DNA from: Chara braunii
Taxonomy: Eukaryota; Streptophyta; Charophyceae; Charales; Characeae
Direction of reading: 5' to 3'
NCBI GenBank assembly: GCA_003427395.1
Contig: BFEA01000319.1
Coordinates: 1,440,913 to 1,473,448, forward strand
Length of the DNA stretch: 32,536 bases
This document shows, piece by piece, positions 17,830 through 29,559 of the stretch. Position numbers and translations under genes: made by a program. The notes beneath the pieces were generated by a model that was given only the letters and a program-made list of their open reading frames with translations, made no database searches and had not been told where the DNA came from. Every line of letters begins with the position of its first letter. The stretch's first letter is position 1.

Positions 17830-20800
17830 CTAGTCTGCCCCCCAAAAATGCCCCCAGTATTTTTTGGCTGTTTCAGGGCCTACTGGACACCGCCAGGCTC
17901 TTCCAACAGCTCCCTCTGCTGTTGTACTCCACTGGTAGTTCATCAGATGAGGATGAGTCTGGTACTCTGATTCCAAAAATGAAGCGCTGGCTGCAAAGCA
18001 CCACAAAACATCAAGCTGGTGGGGTGGGAATGGGTCAGGAAAATCAGTGGATGGTCGTAGCGGGATCTCCTGTCCCACCGTAGTCCAGTCTCTAAAGCTG
18101 ATAAAGTAATCTCTCCTGAACTCGTCCTGGTTGCATTCCTGAGCGGGTGCACCGTCCCATCGGACGAAAGCAATCCAGCCCCCATTCTCACTACCCAACC
18201 AGTCCCCCGAGAATTGCTGAATTGCTTGTTTTATGTCTTTGGATGTCTGAAATAGATCAAGTTGGTTTTTGACTTTTTGCCACTGTACCCTAAGTTCTTG
18301 TTGGATGAACTGTTTTATCATATCTGTTACTTCCTCCCCAACTATCCCGGACCCCCTCTATTGCAAGGATACAGCGGTTTCTCCAGAGGGCCCACATGAC
18401 AACTCTCCTCCCTAACTTGAACATATTGCTTTCAAAGGTGTTGTCAGTGGGGGAGGACCATGTTTCGCATAATATGGCTCTCCAGTCCCATGGCCAGTTG
18501 GAGCCTGTGGCTAACCGTGTCCAGATTCTATCCCGCCACCGCCATGTAAGCACGGCTCCCGGACACTGCATGAATATATGTTCTATGGTTTTCGGGATTT
18601 TGCGGGAGGGGAAGGCAGTGTGGCACGACTTACACCATGGTAGCGCTTGTCCCTTCTGCTCTAGATATGTACAGTCTATCAGCCAGTCGTTGGTGGGCAG
18701 GCAGCGATGTTCTATCTGCCATTGTAGCGAGGCCATCTTCGCTGGCCTGGACCGTGTGGTGGAGAACCATGGGATAGGGCGGATTGCTTTAGTTCCTACA
18801 TTCAGATGAGACCTCTATCGATCCTTCACCCTTTCTTTTATATTAACTTTTGGTCGCAGCATCCGATAGGTAACCTTCACCGTCAAGGTATGCAGCTTCA
18901 TGTTCTCCCCGGTCCTGCGTTTTCACGGGGGGGACCACTGCCACTCCTCGGGATCAATTGGGAGCTCGGTCACGGAGGTGTCCGGCTGATATACGATCTA
19001 CACATCATTGTCTTGTAGCACACGGATCCTGTGCAGGTCAGAGTTTCTCCACCATCTTACCACGTCTGGAGTGTACAGGGTGAGTACATTGTCCTTACCA
19101 ATGTGGAAGAGAACGGTCAGAGCTTCGTCCGCACGCACCTCTACCACGTTGCCTACACTATCCGGATCGCTCGGGGCTGCTACCAAGTCCCCTTCTGCCA
19201 GCCGCGGCCCTTTGCGCAGGATGCGGACTCAGTCTAGGGGGATGGCAAAAATCAAGGTTTCGATGTGCTCTTCCACTTTGTGGCAATACTTTAGTGTGGT
19301 CCTTAGTTGCTGCGCAAGTTTCTAGTCTTCCACTTGTGTGTCCCATATATCTTCTATTCTGGTTATACCTTTTTAACCCAGCTGTTCCACGGGGTGCTTG
19401 AACTGCAGTACACTCTGTTGTTCCGGTCCGTTATTCGTCTGTTCCCAAAAAGGGGTTGGGGTGCCACCTCTTCCCACCTGGTTGGTGGGAATTTGTCGGG
19501 TAGCGGAAGTTGTCGCCAGGCATATAGTACTCACGTTCAAAAGTCGTCCCTGACCAAATCCGAGCGGGTTGTATCTTGGCCCGGAGCTTGCCCGTTCGAC
19601 GGGACCGTGGTATTGTCCAGTGAAGGTCTTCCAACCAGGTTAGTGGGTTAACTCCCTGCGGTGCCTGTGGGGCAAGCCTCGCTATTTGTTCCAAAGCAAG
19701 GGCATGCCATGGGAGGTGTTGAGTGAAGAGCAGTCTTCGGATCCATTGAATTGTTAATGCCTTAATCTGGGTATCCGGGTCTAAGATCCCCAGGCCCCAT
19801 TTGTCTTTAGGTTGAATCACCGAAAGCCAGGCTAACATTTGGAAGTTTTCCGTTGCCTCTCCATAGCAGGGTTGTTACCTGTCGCTTTAGTGATCGAACG
19901 GCCTCCTTGTTGAGGGCCCAGATTGCAGATTTATACCAGAGGGCCGCAAATATCACGCTGTTGATCGCCAGTGCCTTGCCAATAAGAGAGGTATGACGGT
20001 CTTTCCAGTGGGCTAACTTCTTTAGAGCGGGCTTTAGAATCCACTCGTCATTCGATGCGGGCTTGCCTGATTCCCAGCACCCTGACCGGGGCCGTTTCTG
20101 GGAGCCACTTGACCTGCGGGAGCTCGGGGGGGCGCACCCCTTGATGGTGGATCCACCATCCCAGGGTTTTATTACCCCAGTTGACAGTCATGTCTGAGAC
20201 TGTTGTAAACCAATCGAACAATCGCCTGATCTCTTCCATGTTTGCCGCAGTTGCGTCGACCATGAGTGTCACATCGTCCGCAAACTTCGAACAGATCGGG
20301 ATTGCTTCTTCTGGGATGGCAGAGATCTGCAATTTCCTCAGGTCTTTGTTAGCTCGGAAGTTCGCTGCCAATGCCTCCATCACTATTATAAACAAGAAGG
20401 GTGCCAGAGGGTCCCCCTGGCGGACCGACCGCTGCAACGGGAAGGGTGGCGATATCCTTCCTTTGACTTGAACACACGTGGTTGCGTTGTGGTGCAGTAT
20501 TGCGGTCCAGCGCCAGAAAACTGACCCTATGTTCATTTTTTCCATACATTTGTCTAGGAATAGCCAGTCCACGTGGTCGTAGGCTTTTTCGAAGTCTATG
20601 AAGACCACGGCTGCATTTTGTTTGTCCTGTCTTGTCAGCTTGAGTAGTTCATTAACTAATAGTATGTTATCGTGGATCTTGCGCCCTTTGATGAACCCGG
20701 TTTGTGTCGGACGGATAATATCTTCCAAGACTAGGAGCAGCCGGTTTGCAAGGGCCTTCGCTAACATTTTATAGACAACTGTGAGCATAGTTACTGGCCT

Positions 20801-22604
20801 GTAGTTTCGAATGTCCATCTTGTCTCCCTTTTTGTGTAACAAAGTGAGAACTCCCTGCCCCACCAGCTCCTCAATTCTCCCTGTTTCCCACACCTGCTGA
20901 TAGAACTCCATGAGGTCCGGAGCCATCTGAGTCCAGAAGGTCTCCCAGAATTCCTTTGGAAACCCATCAATGTCCGTCGTCTTCTCTTCTTCCATCTGCA
21001 TCATCGCCGTCCATATCTCCTCCTTGGACAGGGGACAATCCAAATCTATTTTCTGATGACCTGTCAGGGTCTTCTCCAGTGGTGTCAAGAAATCCGCAAT
21101 TTCTTTCTCCCTAGCATTCCTCTTTTGTCGGGCACACCTTGAGGTGAACAGGTCTTGGAAAAAGGATCTTGCTATTTGTGTGCAATGGGGGGTGGAGGTG
21201 ATGATATCTTGATGTCCAGTTTGTGGATATAGTGCTTCGATGGTTGTTCTGTGCGAGCGTACTCGGGCCATGCTAAAGAATTTTTTATCCATTGTTCCTT
21301 TTGTTTGGTACCTTGTCAGTCGTCCTCTTATTCGTGTTCCTTCCCAGTGTTGCGTGGCGAAGGCCTGAAGTCGTTGTCTCAGTGTTTGTATCTCTGAGTA
21401 TTCTTCTGACCGTAAATTTTGGATATCGTTAGGCTGGTCCTGGTACTCAAGTTGTTGCAGTTGTTGATGTAATTCCATCTCCTGTTGATGTTTTTTGGCT
21501 GCTAATAGTTTAGAATATTCTTGGCATTTCTTACCCAGATAGAACAGACCGTTGTTGAACCAGTCTATTGCCTGTTGGAAGTGCTGCTTTTGCATGTGCC
21601 AGTACTTCCAGCAGTCCGCAATGTAGCTGTGAAAGGTTTTCTGTTGCAAAATGTAGGTGTTAAGTTTGTAGAACCCTGGTCCCCAATCGGGTTTCTTTCG
21701 AAAGGATAGAGTAACCGTGCACATTTCGTGGTCAAGGCCCGGGTATGGGCTTGCAGGCAAGATCGATGCTAAAAGCAAAGATCCCCCCATGTCTTCCGAG
21801 ATGAGGATTAGGTCAATCCTAGATCTTTACTGGCTTTCAGTTCCTGTCTTCCTCAAAACATGAGTAAAATCTTGTATCTGGATTCCATTTCTGGAAGTAG
21901 TCGAAGATTTTCAGTGAGAGGCATAAATCGTTTATCATCCGCTCATCCTCCTCCGCATACACCGGGGCTGGGGAGGGGGTCCGCCATCTACCCATCCATC
22001 GATCCGGGGCTGCATTGTAGTCCCCTGCTATAATGACCGGGACCCCTTCCGATATTTGCGCTTCAATATTTTCAAAGAAGATTCTTCTCTCGCTTATTGT
22101 GTTGGGGGCGTAGATACACACTATACATACAATTTCGATTTCCAGTGTAACCAGGATAGACACCCACCTGCCTTCCTCTTGGTCCATCACCCAGTGGACC
22201 GGGTCTGCCTGGGACTCCGGGGGAATCCAACTGGCCACCCCAACACTTCCAGGTTTCGGGGCATGGGCCCTGAAGGCTTGGCATGGCCAGATCATCTTGT
22301 GAGTGCGGTTGTGCTCTGGGGTGTCCATCAGGTGTGTTTCCTGGACACAGACTATATCTGGCCAGTTTCAACCCCCTACTCCTTTCATCAAGTCCCAAAT
22401 TGCATTTTGTTTCTCCGGTTTACAGGAGACCAGGCCGTTCAAATTCAAAGAGCGTAGGTCCGGATCAGCCGCTCTCCTACATTGATTCCAAATGCGATCT
22501 TTCCCATACACGGCCCTGACTGGGTCTATCTTGCTCGCATCATTCATAATACCCCTTGAATTATTTTTTACAGGTGGGTCCATGGTAGTTGGTCCCAGTC
22601 CCAA
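17830..22604 (-). pseudogene. LINE B ORF2: endonuclease, reverse transcriptase, zinc finger
   Basis: Endonuclease motifs in order: LRSLNLNGLVS, CVQETHL, CIYAPN, IIAGDYNAAP, RIDLILIS and YPGLDHEM. The RT is open for 580 codons (20048-21790) with KKGDKMDIRNYRPVTML, QTGFIKGRKIHDNILLVNEL, VFIDFEKAYDHVDW, SVRQGDPLAPFLF and the catalytic KFADDVTLMVD, all kept. The C-terminal part has a zinc finger (WCKSCHTAF...HIFMQC) and WALWRNRC. Breaks: a TGA at 22368-22370, frameshifts near 21840, 19840, 19430 and 18345, and stops at 19375, 19324, 19231 and 19000, several where Trp is expected. A tail domain of about 160 residues (18321-17830) follows the zinc finger. First ATG is near 22583. Confidence 0.88.
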
Positions 22605-22741
22605 TCCTGGCCCTATCTAAGGAGAGCACATAAACATCTATGGACATCTTGTTCGGTCCAGGTGTCGCTGTGTCCAATCTTGACCATTTGTAGGTTCAAC
22701 ATTTGGGCGCGGGTGTGCCATCTCATGCCCGCCTCCTTGGT

Positions 22742-25006
22742 TCAGTCGTATCGTATATAGACGTCCCTCTGTGCTATTTTTGTGGGGCCGATTGTGATCG
22801 TGGCTATGGCCTGTGCTCCTGGCGGCAGAGATTCAGCAATGTAGGATTCCAGTTTCATTTGCAGAATTTTTGCCACCGCATCAGATTGGTTGTTATGTGG
22901 CTCCGCCCAAAATGACGACCAGCCCTGTAGCGTGACGACCCCCCGTTTGCCGTTCTCTTCTGGGAGCAAGCCCACCTCCCATTTCTCGTTTTTCTTCTGC
23001 TCTGGGATAAGCAGCATAGCGTTCTGTGACAGCGGGCCAGCATCACGCCCCATCTCAACCAGTTGTCTGAGTTTTCTTTTCCGCACCAGATCAAGTGGCG
23101 CGTTCTCATCCGCGCCTGGGGGGTCCGGGCCCGGTGGTGGAGCCGGTTGTTGTGATTCCAAGGGTTCCTGTGTCCTTTGTTCGTGTTCATTCCCTGTTTC
23201 GGCTCTGTCTCCATCCTGTTCTGTTTCTGTTGTTGCTGTTGCTTGTGGTGGATGGAATCGTGCAAAAACTATTGTCGTTAGTCTGTGCCATGCTTTCGTC
23301 CACCTCACCCCATATTGCAGTCCCTTTTCCAGTACGTTCTTCAGGGAGGCGCTCGTGTCAAGCATCGGGAAAAATTCCAAGTATGTCTTGTTCCAGAATT
23401 CGTCAGTGAGGGCGTCGTGTTTCGCTTTCAAATTTCCCATCAACCATTCTGCAATGGCGACCAGTTTCTGTTCTGTGGGTAGGTGTTGTGGCGGCGCCCC
23501 TTCTTCCTCGCCTTCTGGGTTTTTTTCCATGTCTAAGCTCTCGGGTGCCGTGCTGACGTTAACTGGGAGGGGATCGACTTCCATCGGTTCTGAGTCAAAG
23601 GCCGCATGGAAGGGGTCAGTGTCCATCGTTTGTCCGACTTGAAAGTTCCTTTCTACTGTCCCCCTACATTGCTCTAGACTCTCCTCCTCCCGTGGCCCTG
23701 GCTCCATCTCCATCCCCCCCGCGTCCGCCTGTCCCTCCGGCTGCCCCTCTGCTCCCTCGTGTCCCAACTGTTTGGGGGATGAATATAAGACCGTATCCTG
23801 TGTTGTTGTTTCCTTTTCCTTTGTGCTCTTTCCCCTTGTCACCTCGGTCCTTGATCGGGTCCCTCAACAGTCTCCCCGTTGCCCGGGTCCTTTTTTGCGG
23901 ATGCAGTGGGAAGACGTACTCCATGCTCAGGTGGCCGTATGCCTTACATTTATGGCACCACAACCGCAGTTTGTGTGCTGTGTGGATCATGTACTCTTTT
24001 CCCCCCACCTGATACGGGATCAAGTCATCAAGGGAGAATGGTTGGCCCTAGGGAAAGTCCAGTGCCAACATTAAGTAGTCATCCCTCTTGGCCACGAAAG
24101 AGGGGAGGGGGTCTATGAATGCGACAATGCCGTACATCAATCCAAAGTCATACACGAAAGCTGCTTGGATTTCGACTGGGATATGACGGAATTCTACCCA
24201 GTGGAAATCCTGCATCAGCTGTGCCCTCCTCTCTTCCGGCCCCAATCTTCGCTGTGGCACCCACGGGTAAATCTGAACCTCCGATCTCTCACAACGAAGA
24301 CGCTTTCACCCATCAATTGCAGTTTTATCTGATTCATTCATGCAAAGTACCGTAAGCAGGGTGTTGGAGACCGGTTGGATCAAAAACTGGTCATGGGCCA
24401 AGTCAGCACTTTTTTTCAGTACTTCCAACTGATGGCCAATCCATTTAACTTTATCGTTGACTGATTTGAAGGCAGCGCCGTCATGGAACACCCAGTTGTT
24501 GGCATGTTTCCTATAGATCTCATCCGACACACAATGCCGTTTTTGGGGTAGGCCTTAACCATGACTTGCTTTCCACCTTGCGTTACCACTCGTGTTTCTG
24601 ATGGAAGCAGAAATTTCGTCAAGAAGAAGGCCCGAGATGGGGGCAGTCCGTCCAAAGGGATATCAAGATTTTCGGCCCGCGGGCTGCCCTGGCCCCGTTG
24701 GATGGTGAGAGTTTGATCTTGGTGCGGATTACGGAGTTTGTCCGCCCAGGTGAGTTGCGGCTGGTCGTTGGGGTCCTTCCCCTTGTGTGGTGTTTGCCCC
24801 CGAGATTCCATATGTTTCTCCTCCTCCGTCAATACCCCTGTGTCCCCCATCTGCTGTATTTCCTTGTTCAGATCTTCCATCCTGTGTAGGGGGGCCGGGG
24901 GGACTGGTGTTTTCGGGGGATTATTCTGATGTGACCAGCGTTTGAGCCGGAGCTGTTCGCCAGCCAATTGCCTCATAGCTCCGCTGTAGAAGAGCATAGA
25001 ATCCAC
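22742..25006 (-). pseudogene. LINE B ORF1, zinc-knuckle RNA-binding protein
   Basis: About 755 codons upstream of ORF2. It begins at an ATG at 24997 (LFYSGAMRQLAGEQLRLKRW), just after the long 5' UTR. Middle part: FHDGAAFKSVNDKVKWIGHQ and HWVEFRHIPVEIQAAFVYDFG. Then a zinc knuckle CHKCKAYGHLSMEY, whose last Cys is Tyr (a one-base change), then a Gly/Glu/Pro-rich linker. The C-terminal part stays fully open for 366 codons (22742-23842). Frameshifts lie near 24520 and 23820. In-frame stops are a TGA near 24306 and a TAG near 24048. ORF2 follows after about 140 bases. It shares layout but little sequence with LINE A ORF1. Confidence 0.75.
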
Positions 25007-26641
25007 TGCAATCCAGTCGTTTGTGCGCTCGCTGCAGCCTGTTAGTCGTTCTCATGATGCTGTTTTAGTGATCTCTTTGTCCTGTTTTATAAATTGTTAT
25101 TTCGTTGATTTATTGTACGTGGCTTTCTGTTTTTGTTTTTTGTTATTTTTTATACCTTGGTTTGATTTCTTTCTATTGCTTTGGCTGATAGTTAGCAATT
25201 CAGCGAGTTTCAGGGGTTGGTCGGGTTCTGCCAGCGCATGTTTTCACTCTTGCTACACACCCAACTCACCTTCATACTGCTTGTTCTCTCGCCTTACCCC
25301 CGAGTTGACTTCCTTTCCTCCTTTTTGCCGCCCGTTTCCTTCTCCGATTTCCTTTCCCTTTGTTGCAAGCCGGTGTCGCCTTGATACATTCCTTCACCCC
25401 CTTCTCCGTTCCCCTGCTTCCCCACCCCTCTTCTCCCCTTACCTTCATATTTTCCACCTTGCCCCACCCTCTCCACCCTCGGCTCTCTCCTATTCCTCTC
25501 TCTCTTGTCTAGATTCGACGGTGTTTACGGTGTGTGATCTCAAATTGTCGTCACTATCCCGTTTCCTTTACCTCCTATCGCTCTACACTTTCACGATCCC
25601 AACTCACGCCCACTCCCTTCCACCAATTCCCATTCCCTTACCTGTAATCGACGCTTTCCTGGCGCGTTCCCACCCTCGTTCCGCGTTGCACCGCCCTAGG
25701 CTGTCGTCCTCCTCTCTCCTTTCTCCTCGTCGCCCTGGTCCCCCGCCTCTCCACCCCCTTTACTTTACTCCATGTCCTCCTGCTCCCCTATCCCTCTTCT
25801 CCCCTTGCCGTCGTGTTTTCCACCCTGCCCCGGATTTCTTTCCACCCTGTCGACCCTCGACTCTCTCCGATTTCTTTCTCTGACCTGGGTTCGACGGTGC
25901 TTGCGGTGTATAGTCTCGGACTGTCGTCACTATCTCCTTTCCTTCGCAATTCCAACCCACTTTCTTGCCTCCTAGTTTTTCACCCCACCCCCGGATCCGA
26001 GATCCTTGTTGTCTACACTCATCTGTAATCGCCGTTTACATGACGCGTTCCCGTCCCTCACCTCCCGCTCTGAATTGCTTTCTGCCTTGTCCGCCCACTC
26101 CTTTCCTTGATTCCCTTTCACGCCAACAGTTTCATGGCGCGTTCCCACCCTCCGTTCCCGCCCTCCGTTTTTCGATGTGTTATCAACTCTTATCCCTTTA
26201 TTCCACGTCCCGTGTCTCCTCACCCTCGCCTCTCCTATTAGCCTATTGTGATCCCCGAATGTCTGTTACTTACTTGTTTTCTTCTAGACTGTCGCAAAAC
26301 TCACTTGATGCCGATTTCTTCATGGCTTGTCCTCGCGCCCAAGTCTGTACGCACGAATCTCCTATGCACGTGTGTGGTATCTGCTCCCTTTCCGAGCCCT
26401 CTCACGCACGATTCGCCTTCACCGGAACCCCCAGTCCCACACCAAGTGGCGCGACACCTCGTCCCGCGCTTCTCCCCCACGGAGATGGTTGCCACTGCTC
26501 CCGCCTTGGCAATGGCGCGGCGTCACGAACTTTGTCGACTCCCTTCACCCCTTGGCAGTCGACTCGGCATGGTCCGATGGCATGCGCTAATGCTCCGCAG
26601 TTTCGCCCTGCGGCAAGTAGCGCTACCCGATGCGACCTCCC
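25007..26641 (-). promoter_or_regulatory. LINE B 5' UTR with tandem monomers
   Basis: The minus strand is purine-rich for about 1.6 kb and has no LINE coding sequence. It contains at least two imperfect copies of a unit of about 370 bases: TTCGACGGTG recurs at 25514 and 25890 on the plus strand, and CTCTTCTCCCCTT at 25428 and 25794. A GCGCGTTCCC word recurs near 25650, 26040 and 26130. Tandem monomers in a LINE 5' UTR act as promoters in mouse L1; a promoter role here is inference. The plus-strand open frame 25023-25883 is a low-complexity by-product. Confidence 0.6.
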
Positions 26642-26650
26642 AGCAATCGG

Positions 26651-28410
26651 AGTGAAATAGGCCTGTAATTCATGATGTCCTCTTTATCTCCCTTTTTGTA
26701 CAACAAGGTGAGTACGCTACTACTTAGGAGATTTCCCAAACCCTCTTTCGCCCAGCTATCATTGTAAAAGTTTAGCAAGTTGCCACCTAGGAGTGACCAT
26801 AATTTCTCCCAGAATTCTTTCGTTAACCCATCGATCCCTGGTGATTTATTATTGTTCATACTCTTGAGAGCCTGATATCATTCTTCCGAAGTGAGTGGTT
26901 TGTCTAGCGCTTCCGCTTGCTCGGTTGTTATCGTTTGTTCTAGGTATTGTAACATCCTTTGTCTTGCTTCCCTTGTGCCGGGAGGGGTAGGTGTCGGGGT
27001 TTTGGCCTGGTAGAGCTCTTGGTAAAAATCTTTTGCTATTGCTAACATTCCTTCGCTGTCTGATACTGTTTCTTGCAGGATTGTGAGAGTTTTTAGACTC
27101 TCTATACTACTCGCCCTCAAGTTAGCTTTGATGCGGGCAAAAAAATGTTTCGACATTGATTCGCTCAGTTCGTATTCATTCATTCCGACTCTTATTTGTA
27201 GTCCTTTTAGGTCCCGCAATCTCCACAACGCTAGTTCCTCACGTGCTTTCTCAAGGACTTCAGAGTCTAGCGAAGACGAGGAATTGTGAATTAGGTTGGT
27301 CTCAACAATCTTTAGGGCCGATTCCAAAGTCTGTCTCCTTTGTTTTCTCATGGTTGCTAGCTTCCTTGAGATTTTTACCACTGACTGGGAAAAAGCGGAG
27401 TAGCTCTCTTGGAACCATTTCCATCGGTCGTAAGTGGGCAAGCGTGTGGCTTTCTGGTTTTGCCAGCAGTCACATACCCCGCCATGAAAATTCTGACTGA
27501 ATAGGAGAGAGTTGTTTAGTTTGTAAAAACTGGCCCCTTTTCTTATAAAATGTTCGAAGCAGATTACTAGCTCGATTGGCTTATGGTCTAGGCCCGAGTA
27601 TGGTGCAAGAGGGAGAACTTCAGCACCTTTGACCGCTCCCATCATGGTCTCTGATACCAAGAAGTAATCTATGAATGAGAAGGTTGTGTGATGAGCGTGA
27701 TTCTCTTTAATTAGTGTGAATGTCCTTTTGGAAGGATGCAGGGTTCTGTAAGGTTCTACCAGGCTGTGATCTAACATCAATTTCTGGATTGGTATCGCCT
27801 CTTGTGTGTTGTGTGAGCTGGACGACCTTGATATACGGTCTGTGAAGGGGTCTATTGTGGAGTTCCAATCACCGGCTACAACACAAGTTGAGAGTGGAGG
27901 AATCAATCTGCTTAGATTGGCGATAAAGGTGGTCCCCTCGGATGAATCATTTGGAGCGTAGACGTTAATCACTACAAATTCTTCCTCTTTCCATTGAAAG
28001 TGCATGACGCACCATCTTCCATCACTAGGGTCGGCTTTTTTATCTAGGATTCTTCCTGCCGTGTAGATACGAGAGGATTTGGGGACCAGAACGACTGTCC
28101 CTTTCGTACTCAAAGCACTGTCTGCAGCCCATATTTCATCTTTGATACCTCCTAGTTTCCTTGCTAAGAGAGCCCGAATTCTATTGTGCTCAGCTGAGAG
28201 GGTAAGATGGGTTTCTTGTAACATTATAATGTCCGCTATTTTGTTGTTGTGTACTATCAAACCTTTGATTAAGTCGTTCAGTTTGTCTTTTTTTTCTACG
28301 ATATTGCCCAACCCATTGATGTTCCAGCTTCGGATAACTATCCCTTGATTCTTCCAGTCATCCCGTTCCGTCCCTTTATTCACTACTCTTCTGAACTCCT
28401 CCATCCTCAC
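26651..28410 (-). pseudogene. LINE A2/C ORF2, endonuclease and start of RT
   Basis: Endonuclease motifs are all present: IRSWNINGLGN, LQETHLTLS, NVYAPN, VAGDWNSTIDP, FIDYFLVS and YSGLDHKPIEL. A connecting region follows (RKGASFYKLNN, ESMSKHFFARIKANLRAS) with the frame open for 510 codons. After a TGA at 26878-26880 (SEE*YQALKSM) the same frame continues into RT: NNNKSPGIDGLTKEFWEKLW and LLYKKGDKEDIMNYRPIS. It breaks at 26651, where LINE B starts. The first ATG is at 28404, next to the end of ORF1. This is the best preserved endonuclease of the A family in the window. Confidence 0.87.
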
Positions 28411-28455
28411 AGCTATCCCAAGTGGCTTTCATCCATGGTGTTGGAGGTAGGATCT

Positions 28456-29559
28456 CTACGGGGGGGCGGGCACGCCCGTGTCCATTCCCACTGGTTCGTC
28501 ACTAGAAGTTGGCCTGGGCGTGTCTAGCCCCTTTACCAGGGGTGACGTTACGTCTGAGTCGTCTATCTTGTACGGTCCCTCACTCTCACTGTTGTCCTTG
28601 CCCAGATTTGAGCCCAACCCAACATCTTCCTCCTCATCATCCGCATTCCCCTGCTCCGGCTCACTATCCGAACAATTACTTCTGTAGAATCTGTCCAATA
28701 TCAATAGAGTATGCCCTTGCATCTAGGTCCTCATCCCCGTCCAGTATCCCTGTGGAGACGAGGTAAGCGACAGACACTGCCGCCAGTTCCGCCGGGACAG
28801 TTGGGCCCGAAAGAACACGGTATGGAACAATTGTCACAGTTCTCCTAGCTCTCCATTTCATTCCTGATCTAAGTTGTGTTGTCTCTGGCATCTTCACAAT
28901 CAAGGGTGAGAAGGCCCGGTGGGAGTGCCTCCCATGATCCATGTGTTGTGTTGGGTGATCGTCCTGTTCAACTTGGGAAAGTTTGTCCTCCTGATGTTTC
29001 CCCGGGGACAGTCTCGAAGATCCCCAATGAAATTTCCGTCGTAACCGTCTCCCGGAGGATCTCAACCACATTCTGGCCCTCCTCAAACCTTGGAATCTGA
29101 AATGATACATCAGTGGCGATCTGCCATTCTCCCATTTTTTCCACATACCTGGCAGCAATCAGCGCCCGGATGTTCATCAGTGTCAAACGTGATGACTTTG
29201 CCGTTTCCACCACCAGCGGAGCCTTATCCTTGGCGATGTGTGCAATGGTGACGAATTTGGGTGTGTATTCCTCGTTCAGTTTCTTCAATTTCTCTGTTTG
29301 GGCTACCACCACTGATGCTTCCTTTTCCAGCAGAGTACGGTCCGATTCCTCTTCCGTTTCCAATTGATCTGCGTCGAGGTCTTTCTTTTTCGGATTTTTT
29401 CCTGATTTCCACTTCTTCGGGCGCAAATCTTGGAACTCGTTTTTGGTGTCTGGGATAGTCTTGTCCTTGTCCGTTACTCCCTGATCTCTTGCCCTCTTCT
29501 TTTCAGCGTATCTGAAGGCTGTATATTCAGCGAACTCCTCAGCCTTTTCAATCCCAGAC
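28456..29559 (-). pseudogene. LINE A2/C ORF1, C-terminal part
   Basis: It begins inside ORF1 near EYTAFRYAEKKRARDQG and matches A1 ORF1 through DLRPKKWKSGKN, LLEKEASVVVAQTEKLKKLNEEY, VVETAKSSRLTLMNIR and the acidic C-terminus. The frame changes twice (near 29010 and 28700), unlike A1, which decayed by stops only. The zinc-knuckle half is absent because the copy is 5' truncated at about 29559, which is usual for target-primed reverse transcription. Confidence 0.78.

Larger units (their letters stand above)
17713..26641 (-). mobile_element. LINE B, near full length
   Basis: A distinct LINE of about 8.9 kb with 5' UTR, ORF1, ORF2 and a non-poly(A) tail lies inside the RT of LINE A2/C. It is bordered by AGCAATCGG (26642-26650) and GGCAACCGG (17704-17712), a 9-base match with two transitions, consistent with an old target-site duplication. 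Confidence 0.72.
14516..29559 (-). mobile_element. LINE A2/C, minus strand, split by LINE B
   Basis: Two halves fit together: 29559-26651 (end of ORF1, endonuclease, start of RT up to NYRPIS) and 17703-14516 (RT from AKTLSARIM to the poly(A) tail), about 6.1 kb in all. In LINE B the same two RT blocks are 11 residues apart, close to what the joined halves would give. It is 5' truncated within ORF1 at about 29559. The element itself sits inside LINE D/E. Confidence 0.7.

Noticed and set aside
22890-23642. 250-codon plus-strand open frame
   Set aside because: It is a shadow of the well-conserved C-terminal part of LINE B ORF1 on the minus strand.
25023-25883. 286-codon plus-strand open frame
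   Set aside because: It is Ser/Pro/Leu/Phe low-complexity sequence from C/T-rich DNA, lies opposite the LINE B 5' UTR, and is explained by the tandem monomers.
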